A stretch of 49,772 nt of DNA from Paraburkholderia elongata (GCF_013177735.1 NZ_WOEZ01000327.1:1-49772), one strand, 5' to 3'; shown: positions 8,480 through 16,839, counted from the first letter of the stretch. Notes: generated by a model not told the origin, from the sequence alone. Numbers and translations are program-made.

Positions 8480-9472
8480 ATGAGCAAGCTTCAACTTTCG
8501 ATCGCAGTTGGGAACTATGACCGGATGCGGCCTCTGGTCGACGGCGACGTGCAGATCGATGGTGTCGATCCCGTCTTCATGCTGCAGGATCCGGAAGAGA
8601 TATTCTTCCGCGCATTCCGGCACGCAGACTACGATATCTGCGAACTGTCGCTGAGCAGTTACTCGGTCAAAACGGCAGCCGGCGTGTCGCCGTACATTGC
8701 AGTGCCCGTCTTCCCTTCGCGCGCGTTTCGCCATACGTCGATCTACGTTCGGACGGATCGCGGCATTAACAGCCCCGAGGATCTGAAAGGCAAGCTGATA
8801 GGTGTTCCCGAATATCAACTGACCGCGAACGTCTGGGTCCGGCTCATCCTCGAAGAGGAATACGGCGTCAAGCCGTCCGACGTCACTTGGGTTCGTGGTG
8901 GCTATGAGGATGCGACCCGTGTCGAGAAAATCAATCTCAAGTTGCCCGCTGACGTCCGTCTCGAAAACGCTCCGGAAGGTCAAACGATCTCTGGATTGCT
9001 GGAGACGGGTGAAATCGATGCCGTCATCGGCCCACGCGCGCCCTCCTGTTTTGACCGCGGTCACCCTCAAGTCAAATATCTCTTCGACGATCCCCACCAA
9101 AGTGCATCTGAATGGTATCGCCGCACCGCGATTTTCCCGATCATGCACACCCTCGGGATCCGCAAGGAACTGGCTGAGCGGCACCCCTGGTTGCCCGGCG
9201 CAGTGACTAAAGCGTTTGAAAAATCCAAGGCAATAGCACTCGCGCGCCTCAGCGACACGTCGGCCACCAAGATCACCCTACCGTTCGTTGAAGACCATCT
9301 GCGCGCGGCCCGCAAGCTAATGGGCACAGATTTCTGGTCATATGGCTTTGCCGCAAACGAACGTATCATCGGTCGATTCCTCGCACAGCACTTCAAGGAA
9401 GGCCTGTCGAGCCGGCTGCTGGAACCCAAAGAACTGTTCCACCCGGCAAGTCTGGAGAGTTTCAAGATCTGA
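8480..9472 (+). CDS. ophC: 4,5-dihydroxyphthalate decarboxylase
   Basis: The 330-residue protein matches the length and sequence character of Pht5/OphC decarboxylases, which convert 4,5-dihydroxyphthalate to protocatechuate. This family has a fold like periplasmic binding proteins but no signal peptide, and none is seen here (start MSKLQLSIAVGNYDRMRPL). Recognisable segments are RTDRGINSPEDLKGK, GEIDAVIGPRAPSCF and the tail WSYGFAANERIIGRF. AGGAG precedes the start. Its place between the permease and an ABC ATPase remnant could suggest a solute-binding role, but the surrounding phthalate genes favour the decarboxylase. Confidence 0.85.
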   Translation: MSKLQLSIAVGNYDRMRPLVDGDVQIDGVDPVFMLQDPEEIFFRAFRHADYDICELSLSSYSVKTAAGVSPYIAVPVFPSRAFRHTSIYVRTDRGINSPEDLKGKLIGVPEYQLTANVWVRLILEEEYGVKPSDVTWVRGGYEDATRVEKINLKLPADVRLENAPEGQTISGLLETGEIDAVIGPRAPSCFDRGHPQVKYLFDDPHQSASEWYRRTAIFPIMHTLGIRKELAERHPWLPGAVTKAFEKSKAIALARLSDTSATKITLPFVEDHLRAARKLMGTDFWSYGFAANERIIGRFLAQHFKEGLSSRLLEPKELFHPASLESFKI

Positions 9473-9499
9473 CGGGTCTTCCCGAAATCAACGCCCGGC

Positions 9500-9778
9500 G
9501 AGACTACGGCGAGAAAACTTCGCGCCGAACTGGTGAACACGTGAATAAAAGACCGGCGCACGGTTGTCTTTGTCACGCATGACATCATTGAGGCGTGCTA
9601 TCTCGCTGACCGGATTCTAGTCTGGACGCCCAAGCCGACACGGATCGCTGCGGTCATCGAGGTCAATCTTCCCCGCCCGCGTGAGTATGGTAGCCCGGAG
9701 ATGCATCATGTCGAATCGGGTGTGTTGGCTGTATTCGAACGAACCATAAAGGAATTCATGGACACGGACGCTGCCTGA
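9500..9778 (+). pseudogene. ABC transporter ATPase (nitrate/sulfonate/taurine type), C-terminal remnant
   Basis: Reading from 9554 gives RRTVVFVTHDIIEACYLADR, then ILVWTPKPTRIAAVIEVNLPRPRE and a natural end. This is the H-loop and C-terminal portion of a SsuB/TauB-like ATPase. The same frame upstream (9500-9541, ARKLRAELVNT) also looks like the family but is cut by a TGA at 9542, where a tryptophan is expected. The Walker A and signature regions and any permease gene are missing. Burkholderia can carry an ABC phthalate importer besides OphD, and this may be what is left of one. Confidence 0.75.
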
Positions 9779-9882
9779 ACCGGGCGGCCCTGCGGTTAGT
9801 TCACAAGCTCGTTTTCCGTTCACAGCGCGTCGGCAAGAAATCCGCTTTATTGCATATGTAGTCCTAATCAAAAGAGGAATAA

Positions 9883-10947
9883 ATGAGACATATTGTTTCC
9901 ACTTCATTGGCAGGAGGGATTGTCGCCTTCGCCAGTCTCAGCGCGCAGGCCCGGAGTTCGGTTACGCTATATGGCATTACTGACATCGGGATCGAGTATG
10001 CCAACCACGTCCCTAGCGGCAAAACGGCCTCGTCGGCGGTACGAGAGCAGTCTGGCAACCTTGCGGGATCACGTTGGGGTTTCAAAGGCGCCGAGGATCT
10101 TGGGGGTGGCTATAAGGCCGTATTCGTTCTCGAAGGTGGCTTCAACCTGAACAACGGCACGCTCGGCCAGGGCGGGCGCATGTTCGGTCGTAAGGCGTTC
10201 GTCGGGGTATCAACGCCTTACGGCACCGTCACATTGGGACGTCAACAAAATCTGCTGTACGAGTTGATGTACAGGTACGACGCATTGACGTTCAATCCGA
10301 GCTACTCGGCACAGAGTATGGACAGTCAGTTCGTGAACCGGGCTGACAACTCGATCCGGTATGGTCTCAGCGCTGCGGGCGTGACGTTCGCGATGCTCTA
10401 CAGCAGCGGGTATGACTCGACCATCCCCAACGGAGCACAAGTACCTGGTGCTACCAAGGTCGGGCGGGAAATGAGCGCCGCCGTGCTATACGATCGCGGC
10501 CCGTTCAGCATTGGCGTCACGTACGATCAATTGCAGGGTACATCTGTCGCGACGCAAAGCAATACGCAAAGCCGCGCGCTTTTCGGCGCGTCGTACGATT
10601 TTGGCATTGTGAAAGCGCTCGCTGGCGTACGATGGCTCAACACGCGTAACATCAGTGCGCCGCCCAGCTCGATGCTGTATTGGGGCGGCCTGACCTACCG
10701 CGTCAGCGCGCCTTTGTTCATCTCTGCCAGCATGTACCATACTCAATTCCGCAATCCACATGGTGGACCGACGATGGGGGTCTTGCTCGTCGATTACGTC
10801 CTCTCGAAGCGCACGGAACTGTATGCGGAAGGCGCCTATGTGAACAACCGCTCCTTTTCGAACGTTGGCATTCGCGGTACGGGTGTCGACGTCACTGCGG
10901 GAGCCGATCAGACGGGCGTAACCGTTGGTATCCGGCATAGCTTCTAA
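9883..10947 (+). CDS. Outer-membrane porin (Gram-negative trimeric type)
   Basis: The 354-residue protein has a signal peptide (MRHIVSTSLAGGIVAFASLSAQA), the SSVTLYGITDIGIEY first strand of betaproteobacterial porins, the SRWGFKGAEDLGGGYKAVF stretch, many alternating beta strands and a terminal phenylalanine (IRHSF) for BAM recognition. A GAGGA ribosome site lies six bases upstream. Standing inside the phthalate cluster it probably admits phthalate through the outer membrane, although porin substrate choice cannot be read from sequence. A weak half-like operator (TAGTCCTAATC near 9859) lies upstream. A hairpin terminator follows. Confidence 0.9.
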   Translation: MRHIVSTSLAGGIVAFASLSAQARSSVTLYGITDIGIEYANHVPSGKTASSAVREQSGNLAGSRWGFKGAEDLGGGYKAVFVLEGGFNLNNGTLGQGGRMFGRKAFVGVSTPYGTVTLGRQQNLLYELMYRYDALTFNPSYSAQSMDSQFVNRADNSIRYGLSAAGVTFAMLYSSGYDSTIPNGAQVPGATKVGREMSAAVLYDRGPFSIGVTYDQLQGTSVATQSNTQSRALFGASYDFGIVKALAGVRWLNTRNISAPPSSMLYWGGLTYRVSAPLFISASMYHTQFRNPHGGPTMGVLLVDYVLSKRTELYAEGAYVNNRSFSNVGIRGTGVDVTAGADQTGVTVGIRHSF

Positions 10948-10983
10948 CTCGTTGCCCATATTGAAGAAGGCGTGAACTGCGAC

Positions 10984-11012
10984 AGGCGGGCTTCTGGAAG
11001 CTCGCCTTTTTT
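10984..11012 (+). terminator. Rho-independent terminator after the porin gene
   Basis: AGGCGGGCTT and AAGCTCGCCT form a ten-pair stem with one G-T pair around the loop CTGG, followed directly by a run of T. Confidence 0.85.
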
Positions 11013-11102
11013 GCGTCGGTCACTAGCGTGCGCCTTTGCAGCGTTGGCGCTCGAGAACGCGATATGATTGTAAGCAGTCTAACCTTCCGACACGGCGTTT
11101 CC

Positions 11103-11690
11103 ATGGCATCCCAACGTACTTCCGATAAAGCGGCCCCCACCACCGACCCGATACTTCGTCACTGGCGCGAGGCCGTTCCTCACGACCGGCTCGCCCACCT
11201 TGTCAAGGACGCGGCACGCGCAATGGTTCGGGGCCTCCACATGCGGCTCGCGCAGTATGAAGTTTCGTTTGGCCATTGGGCTTTTCTGCGCATCTTATGG
11301 GAAAAAGATGGCCTGACCCAGAAAGAGCTGAGTGACGAAGCGGGTGTGATGACCCCGACGACTTTCACAGCCGTAACGGCGATGGAAAAACTCGGCTATG
11401 TCGAGCGGCGGCAGTCGCCTGATAACCGGAAAAACACCTACGTCTATCTGACCCCGAAGGGAAAGAGTCTGAAAAAGAAGCTCGTTCCCCTCGCTGAGGA
11501 AGTGAACGAGATCAGTGTCAGAGGACTGAAAGAAACTGAAATCAAGGTTGCGCGGAAGGTCTTGCTTACCATTATCGAAAACATGGCGAAAGATGAGGCA
11601 GAATCCAGTGATCCCGCGCGGCGTATCCCGTCTACCCGGGAACTCGGCAACCTGATCACCACGCGTGGCGAAGAGTACGAAAGCAGCTAA
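11103..11690 (+). CDS. MarR-family regulator, probable controller of the phthalate genes
   Basis: The 195-residue protein has the MarR fold: an N-terminal dimer helix, the winged helix with LTQKELSDEAGVMTPTTFTA (about residues 75-94) and the wing VERRQSPDNRKNTYVYLTPKG. MarR proteins are dimers that bind short palindromes and usually release them on binding an aromatic acid. The only repeated palindrome in the area, found before ophA1, ophD, nadC and ophA2, fits as its operator. Its own promoter shows no copy, so it may not be autoregulated. The ATG at 11103 gives a normal N-terminus; an earlier in-frame ATG (11028) is less likely. Confidence 0.85.
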   Translation: MASQRTSDKAAPTTDPILRHWREAVPHDRLAHLVKDAARAMVRGLHMRLAQYEVSFGHWAFLRILWEKDGLTQKELSDEAGVMTPTTFTAVTAMEKLGYVERRQSPDNRKNTYVYLTPKGKSLKKKLVPLAEEVNEISVRGLKETEIKVARKVLLTIIENMAKDEAESSDPARRIPSTRELGNLITTRGEEYESS

Positions 11691-11719
11691 GGCAATGCCG
11701 CCCGAGCAAAGATTTGACG

Positions 11720-11737
11720 TATAATTAAATATCTAAT
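11720..11737 (+). promoter_or_regulatory. Probable MarR operator / promoter element of nadC (ophE)
   Basis: TATAATTAAATATCTAAT, one base different from the consensus, lies 81 bases before the nadC start and directly after a TTGACG (11714-11719). This is the same TTGACG plus operator layout as at ophA1. Confidence 0.7.
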
Positions 11738-11818
11738 CATATTGCTGTATCAAGGCTCGCGACACCGTTATCGCGGCCTGAGCCCGCCAATCTATTTCTC
11801 TCCATCATCATCGAGCCT

Positions 11819-12661
11819 ATGGACAACCTGACCCGCGCAGCGCTCGTACGCACCGTGCACGAGGCCCTTGCCGAAGACCTCGGTAACATCGACTGGACCT
11901 CCGATCTGGTGAATCCGTCGACGGCTGTCCGGGCAGTACTTACCGTTCGTGAGGCCGCGGTGCTATGCGGCCGTCCGTGGTTCGACGAAACACTTGCCCA
12001 CGTTGACGTCGACCTCCATGCGCAGTGGCATTTCGAAGAAGGCGACGCCATGAATCCTGGCGACGCAGTTTGCGAAATTCATGGCCCTGCGAAAAGCCTG
12101 CTCACGGCCGAGCGAACAGCGCTGAACTTCCTTCAGATGCTATCGTCCGTGGCCACGGCGACCCGTGCCTTCGTGCGGCTGGTTGAAGGGACGAAGGCAC
12201 GCGTACTTGATACGCGCAAGACGCTCCCTGGCCTTCGGCTTGCTCAGAAGTATGCGGTTCGGATCGGTGGTGGTTCGAACCATCGATTGGGTCTGTTTGA
12301 TGGGATCCTCATCAAGGAGAATCACATCCAGGCCTGCGGCGGAATTGCGACGGCACTGGACGCCGCGAAACACTTAAAATCCGGAGTTCCGGTACAGATT
12401 GAGGTCGAGACTCTGGATGAATTGACCACAGCACTTGCCGCAGGAGCACAATCCATTTTGCTCGATAACTTCGACCTGTCACAGATGCGCGACGCCGCAA
12501 CGATCAACGCAGGACGCGCGGAACTCGAAGTATCTGGAGGCGTGTCGGAGTCGACGATCAGATCAATTGCGGAAACCGGCGTCGACAGAATCTCGATCGG
12601 GAGCCTGACAAAGAACATCCGCGCCGTCGACTTTTCTCTGCGCTTTGTTGGCCAGAGTTAG
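11819..12661 (+). CDS. nadC: Quinolinate phosphoribosyltransferase (decarboxylating), phthalate-cluster copy
   Basis: The 280-residue protein converts quinolinate and PRPP to nicotinate mononucleotide in NAD synthesis. Diagnostic motifs are intact: DTRKTLPGLR at 131-140, HRLGLFDGILIKENHI at 155-170, the IEVETLDE segment and the C-terminal GVDRISIGSLTK. This is an odd gene for a catabolic cluster, but an equivalent copy (ophE) is known in the phthalate genes of Burkholderia cepacia. There it is explained by phthalate, a quinolinate analogue, interfering with the normal enzyme. The shared operator upstream implies induction with the pathway. Confidence 0.9.
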   Translation: MDNLTRAALVRTVHEALAEDLGNIDWTSDLVNPSTAVRAVLTVREAAVLCGRPWFDETLAHVDVDLHAQWHFEEGDAMNPGDAVCEIHGPAKSLLTAERTALNFLQMLSSVATATRAFVRLVEGTKARVLDTRKTLPGLRLAQKYAVRIGGGSNHRLGLFDGILIKENHIQACGGIATALDAAKHLKSGVPVQIEVETLDELTTALAAGAQSILLDNFDLSQMRDAATINAGRAELEVSGGVSESTIRSIAETGVDRISIGSLTKNIRAVDFSLRFVGQS

Positions 12662-12669
12662 GAAGAGGT

Positions 12670-12701
12670 CTATGCTCACTGATATAGGCTAGTGAGCATA
12701 G
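12670..12701. other. Strong inverted repeat after nadC
   Basis: CTATGCTCACT and AGTGAGCATAG form a perfect 11-pair stem with a ten-base loop, nine bases after the nadC stop. No T run follows, so it is either an imperfect terminator or an mRNA 3' stabilising structure. Confidence 0.5.
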
Positions 12702-12745
12702 GGCTACCGGGTACAGCCCTTTCCACCTACCGTCACAAGCCCGAT

Positions 12746-12871
12746 AGCTCGATATCGCGTCCTTGTCGACTCGACTCCAGCGTGGCGAGGCATATTTCAG
12801 CGTGTCTCTGGCCCATTCGCCACCGTGGATCGGCCTGATGTGCTCGTCCACTGCAACATGCAGCTCATCCG
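12746..12871 (-). pseudogene. Fragment of a second ophB-like dehydrogenase
   Basis: This stretch is a diverged copy of the ophB 3' region at about 13423-13550. Read on the minus strand it gives DEHIRPIHGGEWARDTLK, where intact ophB has VEHITPIHDGEWAKDTLK. Nothing else of the gene remains. It shows that the cluster once held two related dehydrogenases or suffered a partial duplication. The stretch from 12872 to 13089 shows no convincing gene. Confidence 0.75.
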
Positions 12872-13089
12872 GATACCATCACAGTGCCGAACCCGATCAC
12901 GCCAGCGATCTTGAACTCACCGCAGAATGATTCGCGCGTTCCCGCCTCTGCCAACAAACCGTTAGAACAGTGCTTCTCTCCAGATTCGTACCAACAGCCA
13001 ACAAGTGGATCGTCGAGTAACACGCTCACCTCGACCGCCGATGTCGGCGGTCAGTCTTTGCTAGCCCGCGATGTCAGCCGCATCGCACA

Positions 13090-13362
13090 TCAGTCCAAAA
13101 GCTCTTCAAGGCAATCCGCAAGCTCAAGCAAGATGTCCATCATTTCAACGGTGAGTGCGTTCGGATGTTGATTCCTCAAGTTGCGTAACACGTCACTGAG
13201 CCCCCGGATTGTCGCCGGCTCGCTATTGTGCAGGGGCCATACCTTCAAGAGATACGCGAGCGGCTTTACGCTTCTGGTGTCGCACCAGGTGTCGAACAAC
13301 CGCATGCACAGCGCGTCGATGTGCTGAATCGAATTTTCACGCTCAGATAAATAAGGAATCAT
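13090..13362 (-). CDS. Small conserved-looking hypothetical protein coupled to ophB
   Basis: The 90-residue protein (start MIPYLSERENSIQHIDALCM, end MDILLELADCLEELLD) has no recognised domain. It is helix-rich, acidic at the C-terminus and lacks a signal peptide. Its ATG overlaps the ophB stop as ATGA, which argues that it is translated as the third gene of the ophA2-ophB operon. A role in the pathway is therefore possible, but none can be named. A serine-rich frame on the opposite strand is its shadow. Confidence 0.6.
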   Translation of the reverse strand: MIPYLSERENSIQHIDALCMRLFDTWCDTRSVKPLAYLLKVWPLHNSEPATIRGLSDVLRNLRNQHPNALTVEMMDILLELADCLEELLD

Positions 13363-14591
13363 CGCTTGCTACCGGAGTGTTTCGAAAGAGCTATAAGATC
13401 GCCGCAGTATTCGCAAGCAGCCAGCTCGATGTCGCGTCCTTGTCGGCTCGACTCCAGCATGGCTACGCATATTTTCAGCGTGTCCTTGGCCCATTCGCCG
13501 TCGTGAATCGGCGTGATGTGCTCGACCACGGCTGCGTACAGTTCGTCGATGACTTCGGCTCGCGGCACGATTGGCGCATCAATGTTCCGCTTTTCGATGT
13601 GCTGATCGCCGTAAATGACGACGCTGTCCGGCAGAGGACGTAGGTCGCCTTTTTCACACGAAACGATTAACGGGCCGAAGTGCTGATGCTGGCGCGGTTG
13701 CCCTCCCTGATTCGTCGGCGGTTGATATGACGCCCCTCCGTACGTCCCCGCGGCCTTGAGGCTCGCTTCCTCGTCTCGCGAGACGAGCGTGGCAAGCCGC
13801 CGCCGAGCACTGCCATAGGTATCGGGACACTTCGGATTACCCATTTCGCCGATCCAGCCCGTCCATTCGTCTGAGTCGAAGTGACCGTAACCGTTGTAGG
13901 AAAGCGAAGCGAAAGCACCGGCCTCGAACCACAGGATCGCACTATATGCTCCTTCTGTGGGTCGCGATGGATCCCAGCTGCCTACCGTGGCCCGAATCCG
14001 AGTCGCCCGTTGCCCCGCGAGTAGACGAACAATATCGACCTGGTGAGCGGCCTGGCTGAATACAGCGCCGCCGCCTTCGGCCGTCGACAGCTCTTCGGGG
14101 CGACGGGGGCGGTATAGATAGTCCGTGAAGTTTAGCGCGTGGATCATTCTGACCGAACCGAATGCGCCGCTTTCGATGAGCTTGCGCGTTTCAAGGTACG
14201 GTGTGTCGAAGCTGTGGCAGTGACCGACGATAAGAGTCACACTAGCATCGCGGCACGCGGAAATCATCCGGTCACATTCCTCAACGCTGAGCGCTATCGG
14301 TTTTTCAACGAGTACGTGCTTCCCGTGCGCTGCCGCTACTTCCGTGTGGCTCGCATGAAACTGATGCGGGCTAGCAACGTAGATCACTTCGACGTTGGCA
14401 TCGGCGGCGAGATCGGGCACATCTCCGTAGGTCGGCGCGTCGAAGTCCTTTTCGAACTGGCGCCTCGCTTCCGGCCGGGGATCGCAGGCAGCAACCAGTT
14501 CGACTCGCGGATCGTTCAGGAACGTCGGCAACATCAGCGAAAATGCGCGCCCCAATCCCGCTACGCCAATACGAAGGCGACGTTGTTCCAT
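13359..14591 (-). CDS. ophB: Phthalate 4,5-cis-dihydrodiol dehydrogenase (Gfo/Idh/MocA family)
   Basis: The 410-residue protein has the N-terminal Rossmann fold (RIGVAGLGRAFSLMLPTF), the EKPIALSVEECDRMI motif carrying the catalytic lysine, and the C-terminal alpha/beta domain, the family layout of Pht4/OphB. The enzyme oxidises cis-4,5-dihydro-4,5-dihydroxyphthalate to 4,5-dihydroxyphthalate with NAD. The ATG at 14591, after GGGGGCGGT, is preferred to one 60 bases upstream because it begins the conserved fold. It lies 16 bases after ophA2 and overlaps the next small gene. Confidence 0.88.
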   Translation of the reverse strand: MEQRRLRIGVAGLGRAFSLMLPTFLNDPRVELVAACDPRPEARRQFEKDFDAPTYGDVPDLAADANVEVIYVASPHQFHASHTEVAAAHGKHVLVEKPIALSVEECDRMISACRDASVTLIVGHCHSFDTPYLETRKLIESGAFGSVRMIHALNFTDYLYRPRRPEELSTAEGGGAVFSQAAHQVDIVRLLAGQRATRIRATVGSWDPSRPTEGAYSAILWFEAGAFASLSYNGYGHFDSDEWTGWIGEMGNPKCPDTYGSARRRLATLVSRDEEASLKAAGTYGGASYQPPTNQGGQPRQHQHFGPLIVSCEKGDLRPLPDSVVIYGDQHIEKRNIDAPIVPRAEVIDELYAAVVEHITPIHDGEWAKDTLKICVAMLESSRQGRDIELAACEYCGDLIALSKHSGSKR

Positions 14592-14607
14592 ACCGCCCCC
14601 TTGGCGC

Positions 14608-15924
14608 TTACTGTTTGACCTGATAGTTTGTCTCGAGCTCGGGCTGGTCAAGATCGCCCCACACGTAACTGGCCTCGTAAGCGCGCCAGTCAGTCTCCTT
14701 CGTAATCACCGCCTGATAGGAGCAGACGCTCTGCGGGATCGCCTGTTCAGCGGTTCCAATAGGCGTTGCACCGGCTTCAAACTCCTGCATCGCTTCGAGC
14801 ATACGCTTGCGGAATTCGACGATGGCAAGATCGCTTGCACCGAGTCGCTCATCTGACCGGTTGGCGATGGACCCCATCGTCACCCACATCGCGATGTCCT
14901 GGTTCGGAAAACCCTTGATACCCGTGAAGTTGCCAGCAGCCATCGCGGTGCGGTCCTGCCAGAACCGGTTCTCGTGATTGCGCAGCGGGCGATAGCGCTC
15001 GTCGAGATCGATACCCACCTGCTGGCAGAGGAACTTCCGCCAGGTTTCGGTTTCCGGAGTGGTGTTCGGGTCGCCCCAAGCGATGAAATAGAAGGCCGTA
15101 TTCCGGTCGTCCGTCGGCACGTTGACATTGGCCACGTTGTAAAGATTGTTGGGCGGAATCAGGACCGTTGCGGGCGCGACAAAAACAGTTGAGCGAATGT
15201 AGTCGTGCGTATTCGCATTGAAGATCGGTCGACGGATTGCCGCGTAACGAAAACCGTAGCCAGTGCGCTCCACCTGAAGGCGCGGCGCCTTGTCGGTCGA
15301 GGGTCGCAGCCAGTTTTTCTCAGTCGCTTCGGCGCCCCCCACGCGGGCCGGCACGAAGTCTGAAGAATGAAGGCTGGAACTGTGGGCCGAATCGATGGCG
15401 CCCTCAAGAATCTGCGCCCAGTTGCAGGGCAACAGCGCCTTCGCAATACTGACGCGCGTTTCAGCCGTCGGCGCCCAGGGCGGTGGCGTGAATTCGGGAA
15501 TGGCGTCCTGCGGACCCATATAGGCCCAGACCATTCCGCCCCACTCCTTGGTCTGATAAGCCTTGTGCTTCGTCTTCTGCGCCATGGTACTCGCGGCAGG
15601 CTCCGAGACCATCTCAATCACGTTGCCCTGCACATCCATTTTCCAGCCGTGATACAGGCAGCGCAGGCCACAGTCTTCGTTGCGACCGTAGACCAGTGAG
15701 ACGCGTCGATGCGGGCAGTATTCATCCATCACACCAACCCGGCCCTCGGTGTCGCGAAAGACAACCAGATCCTCTCCGAAAACCTTCGCTTTTACTGGCG
15801 CGCCATCCGGCTCGCTGACTTCTTCGATCAAACACACCGGCGTCCAATGGCGCCGCATCAATTTACCCATCGGCGCATCGCCTTCCACCCGGCAAAGCAG
15901 ATCGTTCTCTTCAATCGTCAGCAT
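14608..15924 (-). CDS. ophA2: Phthalate 4,5-dioxygenase, oxygenase subunit
   Basis: The 438-residue protein is a Rieske non-haem iron oxygenase. The 2Fe-2S ligands are Cys70 and His72 (EYCPHRRVSL) with Cys89 and His92 (RCLYHGW). The mononuclear iron site is seen in EGAIDSAHSSSLH (Asp178, His181, His186). Together with the reductase OphA1 it adds dioxygen to phthalate to give the 4,5-cis-dihydrodiol. Phthalate oxygenases need no separate ferredoxin, which fits the reductase with its own 2Fe-2S domain. It heads an operon with ophB and the 90-residue protein, under the operator at 15977-15994. Confidence 0.92.
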   Translation of the reverse strand: MLTIEENDLLCRVEGDAPMGKLMRRHWTPVCLIEEVSEPDGAPVKAKVFGEDLVVFRDTEGRVGVMDEYCPHRRVSLVYGRNEDCGLRCLYHGWKMDVQGNVIEMVSEPAASTMAQKTKHKAYQTKEWGGMVWAYMGPQDAIPEFTPPPWAPTAETRVSIAKALLPCNWAQILEGAIDSAHSSSLHSSDFVPARVGGAEATEKNWLRPSTDKAPRLQVERTGYGFRYAAIRRPIFNANTHDYIRSTVFVAPATVLIPPNNLYNVANVNVPTDDRNTAFYFIAWGDPNTTPETETWRKFLCQQVGIDLDERYRPLRNHENRFWQDRTAMAAGNFTGIKGFPNQDIAMWVTMGSIANRSDERLGASDLAIVEFRKRMLEAMQEFEAGATPIGTAEQAIPQSVCSYQAVITKETDWRAYEASYVWGDLDQPELETNYQVKQ

Positions 15925-15976
15925 CACATGTCTCCCGGCAGCATCTGCCGCCACGTTCGTTCAATACTCGCATTCT

Positions 15977-15994
15977 ATTAGATATCTAATTATA
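15977..15994 (-). promoter_or_regulatory. Probable MarR operator / promoter element of ophA2
   Basis: Read toward ophA2 the sequence is TATAATTAGATATCTAAT, identical to the ophA1 copy. It ends 52 bases before the ophA2 start codon. Confidence 0.75.
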
Positions 15995-16069
15995 TGGGGG
16001 AATTTTTTCTGTTTGCAGCACCCAACTCGACGCGACGACCCTTCGACTGCCGTAGACCGAAGTGAATCA

Positions 16070-16695
16070 CCACGTTCGTAGAACGTGGTTTCGCGTTAGG
16101 CCCCCCCATAGGGGGGCACACCTAGCGGCCCTTCTGAGAAGGTCCTTTACCCGGTTCCAATTGAAGCTGCTCTTGATGCGTCTCTTCTTTCTCCTGGAAC
16201 CGAACGTACTTTTGAATCATCTCGCTGTTCAGGCCGACCGAATCTACGCAGTAGCCCTTTGCCCAGAAATGATTCCCCCAATAAGGCTTCTTCTTCAAAA
16301 ATGGAAAGGCGGTAAAAATTCGTATGGCGGTACGTCCTTTCAGGACGCCCATCAACCCGGATACCGACAGCTTCGGCGGAATGCTCGCCAAAAGATGCAC
16401 ATGGTCCGGCTGAACATTGAGTTCTACAACCTCGCAGCCCAGTTGCTGACTGAACACCATCACACATTTGTAGACCTCCTTGCCAACCGGACCTTGCAGC
16501 ACACGGAACCGATACTTCGGCACCCACACAATGTGGTATTGACAATGCCATATGACATGCGATGCTCTCTTGAACCTGCTCATGCTTGCTTTCCTTTTTA
16601 TGCGTTGTGGGGACAACACACAGAAAGGTACCTGCATGGGCAGGTGCTCTAACAGGCATAGCCAGTTAGGCGATGACCACGCCCATAGGGCGTGG
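16070..16695 (-). mobile_element. IS200/IS605-family insertion sequence (IS200 type)
   Basis: The unit contains a single small transposase gene between two subterminal hairpins: CCACGTTC-GTA-GAACGTGG at 16070-16088 and CCACGCCC-ATA-GGGCGTGG at 16677-16695. IS200-type elements lack terminal inverted repeats and use such hairpins for end recognition. A C6/G6 hairpin (16101-16116) follows the gene, and ACCTGC-ATGG-GCAGGT (16630-16645) sits in the leader. No tnpB is present. The element appears intact. Confidence 0.85.
16122..16583 (-). CDS. tnpA: IS200-type transposase TnpA (Y1 HUH)
   Basis: The 153-residue protein starts MSRFKRASHVIWHCQYHIVW after an AAGGAAAG ribosome site. It has the HUH motif in PDHVHLLASIPPK, the GCEVVELNVQ strand before it and the catalytic tyrosine in EMIQKYVRFQE. 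It cuts and rejoins single-stranded DNA at the hairpin ends. The leader hairpin at 16630-16645 may limit expression, as in other IS200 elements. The size and motifs look functional. Confidence 0.92.
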   Translation of the reverse strand: MSRFKRASHVIWHCQYHIVWVPKYRFRVLQGPVGKEVYKCVMVFSQQLGCEVVELNVQPDHVHLLASIPPKLSVSGLMGVLKGRTAIRIFTAFPFLKKKPYWGNHFWAKGYCVDSVGLNSEMIQKYVRFQEKEETHQEQLQLEPGKGPSQKGR

Positions 16696-16797
16696 ATTTC
16701 GATTTGTCATTAAAAGTGTCACCGACCGGACCTTGAAGCATCGGGCCGACGCGCCGCTGAAGTGACACTTTTGCTTGCAGTCGGAACGAAATGAAAC

Positions 16798-16839
16798 TGT
16801 CACTTCGCATAAGTCCGTATTAACTTTGTCACTTCGCAT
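16798..16839 (+). repeat. Short direct repeats TGTCACTTCGCAT
   Basis: Two exact copies of TGTCACTTCGCAT lie at 16798-16810 and 16827-16839. Related TGTCACTT-like words in either orientation occur near 16712 and 16760. Such clustered short repeats usually mark the end of a transposable element that uses several transposase sites. No matching transposase is adjacent. The stretch 16700-16946 holds no gene. Confidence 0.55.

Noticed and set aside
12884..13171. Serine-rich 95-codon frame on the plus strand
   Set aside because: Partly opposite the small gene coupled to ophB; low-complexity shadow.
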